Below are positions 5,820 to 8,480 of a stretch of DNA of 8,480 nt, piece after piece. The position numbers and the translations under genes were made by a program. Position 1 is the first letter of the stretch. Each line of letters starts with the position of its first letter. The notes under the pieces are model-generated. The model was not told the DNA's origin, made no database searches, and was given only the letters and a program-made list of their open reading frames with translations. This DNA comes from Phycisphaeraceae bacterium (GTDB lineage: Bacteria > Planctomycetota > Phycisphaerae > Phycisphaerales > Phycisphaeraceae), in contig JANQKH010000495.1 in NCBI GenBank assembly GCA_028281215.1, positions 1-8,480 on the forward strand. The letters are read 5' to 3'.

Positions 5820-6794
5820 TCACCCACCTCGCTTTTGTTCCGCTTCGATCATCGCCTTGAGGTCTTCGATGAATCCGTCGATGTCCTTGTCGGTCAACGT
5901 CCACGTTACCTGGTTGCCTTTGACTTTCGGGGCAAGGCGCTCGACGAGTGTGTCCGGCAACTGACCTTTGGATTCAGCCTGCAACGCTTTCAACATGGAC
6001 GTGTTGATGCCGGCAAACGCCTGAGCCGCTTTGTTGTCCCGCGATTGAACGGTAGCATTCACCTTGAGGTTTGGCGGCAGGTTCACGCCTGCCGCGGCCC
6101 ATTGAAAGCCGCGGGTCAGGTCACTGCTGGGGCCGCCGCCGAGTTCCTTGGGCAGCGTGGGCACCAGTTCATCCAAAGCGCGGCGGACGTAATCAGGGGG
6201 AATCACGACCAGTTGAAGCGGCGCATCACCCGTCGCGGCGAAGCTTTGCTTCAGTGCGTTGAACCGTTTGTGTTGATCGTCAGCCGGCGCCAGTTGGAAC
6301 CGCGCCAAGTGCGGTTTGGAGCCGATGACGACCGCGTCGCCGATTTGCTTTTGCTCGACCGGCATTTGCAGCGACACCATTTGAAGCAACGGCGTGAGCG
6401 AATCGACATCCACCTTGTCATGGGTCGGCACCACGATCAGCAACGGTGATTCGGGCAGCGATTCCAGTGAAATGACGGCGAACACTTCGGTCGCACCAGC
6501 TTTGGTTAGCGCGCTGATGTACATCTGCATCAGCGTCTTGGCCGCGGTCATCTGCCGCATCGCCTGTTGCTGGTTGTTGTCCTGGGGAAACAGAGCTTTG
6601 ATCGCACCCTCGAATCGGGTGAACAGCGGATCGAGTTTGACGCGCCTCAGATCCAGACGCAATACCGCGACGGTGCTCTCCTCGACATAGGGAGCAATGG
6701 TTTTTGCGATGTTATCCGCGTTTTGCTTTTGCTGGGCGATCAGCGGTGAGGCCGACAGCATCAGCAGGATGGTGATGGTAGCAAGGCGTTTCAT
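5820..6794 (-). CDS. Exported protein of unknown function (324 residues)
   Basis: The frame continues upstream to 6866, but the ATG at 6794 is the clear start. It has AAAGGA six bases upstream and opens a classical signal peptide: basic MKR, a hydrophobic core at about 6-15, and a likely signal-peptidase I site after PLIA (residue 20). The mature protein of about 300 residues is soluble-looking, with no further membrane segment. It begins with a stretch containing a VAVLRLDLRRV strand near 42-52. It then has a Gln-rich helix (about 72-90), alternating short strands and helices, a GVNLPPNLKVNATVQSRD segment at 236-253, and a charged lysine- and glutamate-rich end. I do not recognise a named domain. 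The general style resembles uncharacterised envelope proteins of planctomycetes. It lies 96 bases downstream of another exported protein gene on the same strand, so the two may share transcription, although the gap allows an own promoter. No function is assigned. Confidence 0.85.
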   Translation of the reverse strand: MKRLATITILLMLSASPLIAQQKQNADNIAKTIAPYVEESTVAVLRLDLRRVKLDPLFTRFEGAIKALFPQDNNQQQAMRQMTAAKTLMQMYISALTKAGATEVFAVISLESLPESPLLIVVPTHDKVDVDSLTPLLQMVSLQMPVEQKQIGDAVVIGSKPHLARFQLAPADDQHKRFNALKQSFAATGDAPLQLVVIPPDYVRRALDELVPTLPKELGGGPSSDLTRGFQWAAAGVNLPPNLKVNATVQSRDNKAAQAFAGINTSMLKALQAESKGQLPDTLVERLAPKVKGNQVTWTLTDKDIDGFIEDLKAMIEAEQKRGG

Positions 6795-6800
6795 AGTTAG

Positions 6801-6806
6801 TCCTTT
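6801..6806 (-). promoter_or_regulatory. Ribosome binding site of the 324-residue exported protein
   Basis: AAAGGA on the minus strand, six bases before the ATG at 6794. It fixes that start against the longer frame beginning at 6866. Confidence 0.75.
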
Positions 6807-6890
6807 GATGAATTCGTGTTTGGGAAGATACATCGATATTTGCCAGTGTCGGTGTCGGGTGGCCAAGGTATGTGTAGCTCACCTTGTCAG

Positions 6891-8351
6891 TCACTTTCGA
6901 AGTGTGACGCGATAATGGATTGCGTCGCGTGTTTGGTTGGCGTCGGCGACGGGGCCTTGTACGGTGGCGGTACCGTCTTTCGCCACGTTGTAGATGAACG
7001 GCTTGCCGGTGTACGGATCGCGCGGCGCCGGGGCTTTCAGATCAGCGAGTGAATCAGGCCATCGGCCGTGTTCGGCGGCGTGCATGCGCAGCGCTTCGAT
7101 CGTCTGCAACGCCGCGAGTCGCCGGTCAAGTCGAACGCTGGCACGCTGCGTAGCGCTGATCGCCGGCAACAGGATGGCGGCGAGCATGCCGGTGTCGCGC
7201 TGTTTGACCGCTTTGGTGAAACGCGCCTCGGTTTCGCGTAGACCGTCCACGGCTTGCCAATGCGGAACGGCCATCCATTTGAACAACTCATCGCGCCAAT
7301 AGGTGAATCGATCCAGTTCATACACCATGGCGACGTGCGAGACCGGGAGCTTGTCGACCTCGGCTTCGGTCATGCCTTTTTCCTTCATGAAGTATCGCTT
7401 GGCGCGCGGGTACTGGTAGATCGCAAACCCCGCCGCCATCATGCGCACGCGCTTCATGCCTTCTTCATCGCGATTTTCCATGAACAGAGGGTTATCCGTG
7501 ACCGTGCCGAGCAGAAAAATGAAATCCTGGTTCGCGTTGTGCGGCAGCAAAGTGAACGGCTCCTGCGCCTGGCGCACCAGCGTTTGCTTGTACATGAATT
7601 GAATCCAGAACTGTTCGTACTGCATCGCCTGTCGCATGTCGATCAACGGGTGCGGCAACTCCGCCAGCGCCCAATACAGGTTCGGCGCGTCCGGCTGCTG
7701 GATCAGTTCTTCCAACTGTTCGGTCATGATGTGGCAACAGGCCATGCCGACAAGCGATTCGATCAGCGTGCCGCCGCTTTCGAGGTGATGCCCCATCGCC
7801 ATAACGGTTTTAATGTCTTCGATCGCTTCGTCATAGCGCTTCTGTTTGATGCGCAACCGAATGCGCAGCGCCATCCGTCGCGCCAGCGTGCGGTGATGAT
7901 GCACGTGTGGCAGTAGGGCGGCGAAGCCATTGACGCGGATGTTGGTGTTGTCCCATTCGACGCGCATCCGGCGTGCGGCGCCGCGCAACATGCCAAGATC
8001 ACTCGCGTTCCCGATCGCGGCGTCGACTTGCTCGGCCGGCAGTTCGTCGAGAGGCAACTCCAGCCATTTTTTATACTTTTCGGGCCAGGCTTCCTTGGGC
8101 AAATTACTTGCCGCCATAAGGTACATCACCGCCGCGTTGCCCGGCTTCTGTTCGTACACCGAAGGCATCAGCCGGTACTTCAGCGCGCGTTTCGGCTGCG
8201 GTTTCGGTGAGACGGTCAGCGCGTTGGCCGGACCGGCGTTGACGGCGGTGGCGTTTACCGCCTGTTGCACCACCGGCGGGGATTGGGCGGGTAGATCAGA
8301 ACTAATCACAAGCAGGATGAAACTGATCACAAGTATTGAACGAAAAGTCAT
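6891..8351 (-). CDS. Exported protein of unknown function with pseudopilin-like C-terminal region (486 residues)
   Basis: The ATG at 8351 is preceded by GAGG six bases upstream and opens a signal peptide (basic Arg4, hydrophobic 6-19, probable cleavage after DLPAQ or PAQ near residue 23). The open frame extends to 8465, but the extra 38 residues lack any signal-like or ribosome-binding support. A Pro/Ala/Asn-rich linker covers about 24-58. A mostly helical body (about 60-380) follows, including a TPR-like stretch around 155-190 (RIRLRIKQKRYDEAIEDIKT). The C-terminal part is distinctive. A hydrophobic GMLAAILLPAISAT at 388-401 leads into a basic helix ending EALRMHAAEHGRWPDSL (419-435), then DPYTGKPFIYN (445-455). 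That order recalls type II secretion pseudopilins and the related DUF1559-like proteins common in planctomycetes, but placed internally here. The protein may sit in the periplasm or be held by this segment. No enzymatic motif is visible and no function is assigned. Confidence 0.85.
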   Translation of the reverse strand: MTFRSILVISFILLVISSDLPAQSPPVVQQAVNATAVNAGPANALTVSPKPQPKRALKYRLMPSVYEQKPGNAAVMYLMAASNLPKEAWPEKYKKWLELPLDELPAEQVDAAIGNASDLGMLRGAARRMRVEWDNTNIRVNGFAALLPHVHHHRTLARRMALRIRLRIKQKRYDEAIEDIKTVMAMGHHLESGGTLIESLVGMACCHIMTEQLEELIQQPDAPNLYWALAELPHPLIDMRQAMQYEQFWIQFMYKQTLVRQAQEPFTLLPHNANQDFIFLLGTVTDNPLFMENRDEEGMKRVRMMAAGFAIYQYPRAKRYFMKEKGMTEAEVDKLPVSHVAMVYELDRFTYWRDELFKWMAVPHWQAVDGLRETEARFTKAVKQRDTGMLAAILLPAISATQRASVRLDRRLAALQTIEALRMHAAEHGRWPDSLADLKAPAPRDPYTGKPFIYNVAKDGTATVQGPVADANQTRDAIHYRVTLRK

Positions 8352-8357
8352 ATTGCA

Positions 8358-8361
8358 CCTC
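8358..8361 (-). promoter_or_regulatory. Ribosome binding site of the 486-residue exported protein
   Basis: GAGG on the minus strand, six bases before the ATG at 8351. It supports that start rather than the one at 8465. Confidence 0.7.
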
Positions 8362-8413
8362 GTTGTTGCATTGATGTAAGTCGGGATTGATTCGAGCGGT
8401 TCGTGTGGGGTGG

Positions 8414-8441
8414 TTGTGGCGAAAGCTCGGCGTGCTACAGT
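8414..8441 (+). promoter_or_regulatory. Weak candidate rightward promoter leaving the window
   Basis: TTGTGG (8414-8419) and TACAGT (8436-8441) are spaced by 16 bases on the plus strand. They match the sigma-70 consensus at about 3/6 and 4/6 positions. The -10 resembles the TACAAT before the small membrane-protein gene. It would drive a gene to the right of the window, which cannot be seen. The remaining bases of 8352-8480 show no open gene and no convincing leftward promoter. Confidence 0.2.
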
Positions 8442-8445
8442 CCGT

Positions 8446-8469
8446 GTAGAGTGGGCGCTGCCCACCTAC
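8446..8469. repeat. Intergenic inverted repeat (GTAG-GTGGGC / GCCCACCTAC hairpin)
   Basis: GTAG (8446-8449) and GTGGGC (8451-8456), with one bulged A between them, pair with GCCCACCTAC (8460-8469) across the three-base loop GCT. This is a 10-bp stem rich in GC. No T tract follows on the plus strand, so it is not a standard terminator in that direction. The nine bases AGAGTGGGC of its left arm recur in reverse orientation at 5805-5813 in another intergenic gap, also next to a short CCC-containing arm. It could be a REP-like dispersed element, a terminator of an unseen leftward-reading gene, or a leader hairpin. Confidence 0.5.
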
Positions 8470-8480
8470 GAAAGGTCGTC

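Noticed and set aside
5816..5823. Perfect palindrome GTGATCAC over the stop codon of the 324-residue protein gene
   Set aside because: Eight-base palindromes are common by chance, and there is no second copy or promoter next to it to suggest an operator.
5835..6449. A 204-codon open frame on the plus strand opposite the 324-residue exported protein gene
   Set aside because: The opposite strand has a good ribosome binding site and a signal peptide. This frame is Arg/His/Gln-rich without domain features and looks like a shadow.
6864..6886. Inverted repeat CAAGGT/ACCTTG with an 11-base loop just after the 486-residue protein gene
   Set aside because: It is a six-base stem without a T tract on the minus strand. 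It is too weak to call a terminator.
7254..7916. A 220-codon open frame on the plus strand opposite the 486-residue protein gene
   Set aside because: It is rich in His, Arg and Phe with no recognisable motif, and fully antisense to a gene with coherent domain-like structure.
8352..8465. A 38-residue extension of the 486-residue exported protein
   Set aside because: It would bury the signal peptide and begin inside the hairpin at 8446-8469. The ATG at 8351 has a GAGG at the right distance.
1..8480. CRISPR arrays, tRNA or rRNA genes, transposases, toxin-antitoxin or phage genes
   Set aside because: I looked on both strands for direct repeats with spacers, cloverleaf-like arms and the relevant protein motifs, and saw none. 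Every coding stretch is accounted for by metabolic or exported proteins.

Overview
This is a GC-rich, ordinary-looking bacterial chromosomal segment with seven protein genes. It probably comes from the Planctomycetota, possibly the Phycisphaerae class. That placement is inference. It rests on two exported proteins of unknown function at the right-hand end, whose style (signal peptide, helical body, a pseudopilin-like tail with a DP-x-TGKPF-x-Y motif) I associate with planctomycete genomes, and on GC-rich codon use. No rRNA, tRNA, CRISPR array, insertion sequence, prophage or defence genes are visible. I do not see an obviously new biological system.

Left part (1-2285): the 3' portion of an M20-family zinc amidohydrolase runs rightward off the left edge and ends only 12 bases before the convergent alanine dehydrogenase gene (ald, minus strand). 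A 140-base divergent intergenic region (2146-2285) separates ald from the next rightward genes. It holds overlapping candidate promoters and an inverted repeat in the ald promoter spacer.

Middle part (2286-3406): two tightly coupled rightward genes, a 106-residue single-pass membrane protein of unknown function and a pteridine-reductase-like short-chain dehydrogenase. The second gene probably starts at a TTG that overlaps the first gene's stop codon. A hairpin lies between this pair and the convergent next gene.

Right part (3470-8351): everything is on the minus strand. In transcription order: a 486-residue exported protein, a 324-residue exported protein, a YbdK-type carboxylate-amine (glutamate-cysteine-like) ligase and mtnA (methylthioribose-1-phosphate isomerase). 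The ligase and mtnA are 30 bases apart and probably co-transcribed. The upstream gaps (96 and 130 bases) are long enough for separate promoters. Several genes here concern amino-acid, sulfur or cofactor metabolism (ald, mtnA, ybdK-like, pteridine reductase), but apart from ybdK-mtnA there is no sign that they form one pathway.

The longest gene-free stretches are 2146-2285, 5690-5819 and 8352-8480. None exceeds 300 bases, and each is described in the feature list.
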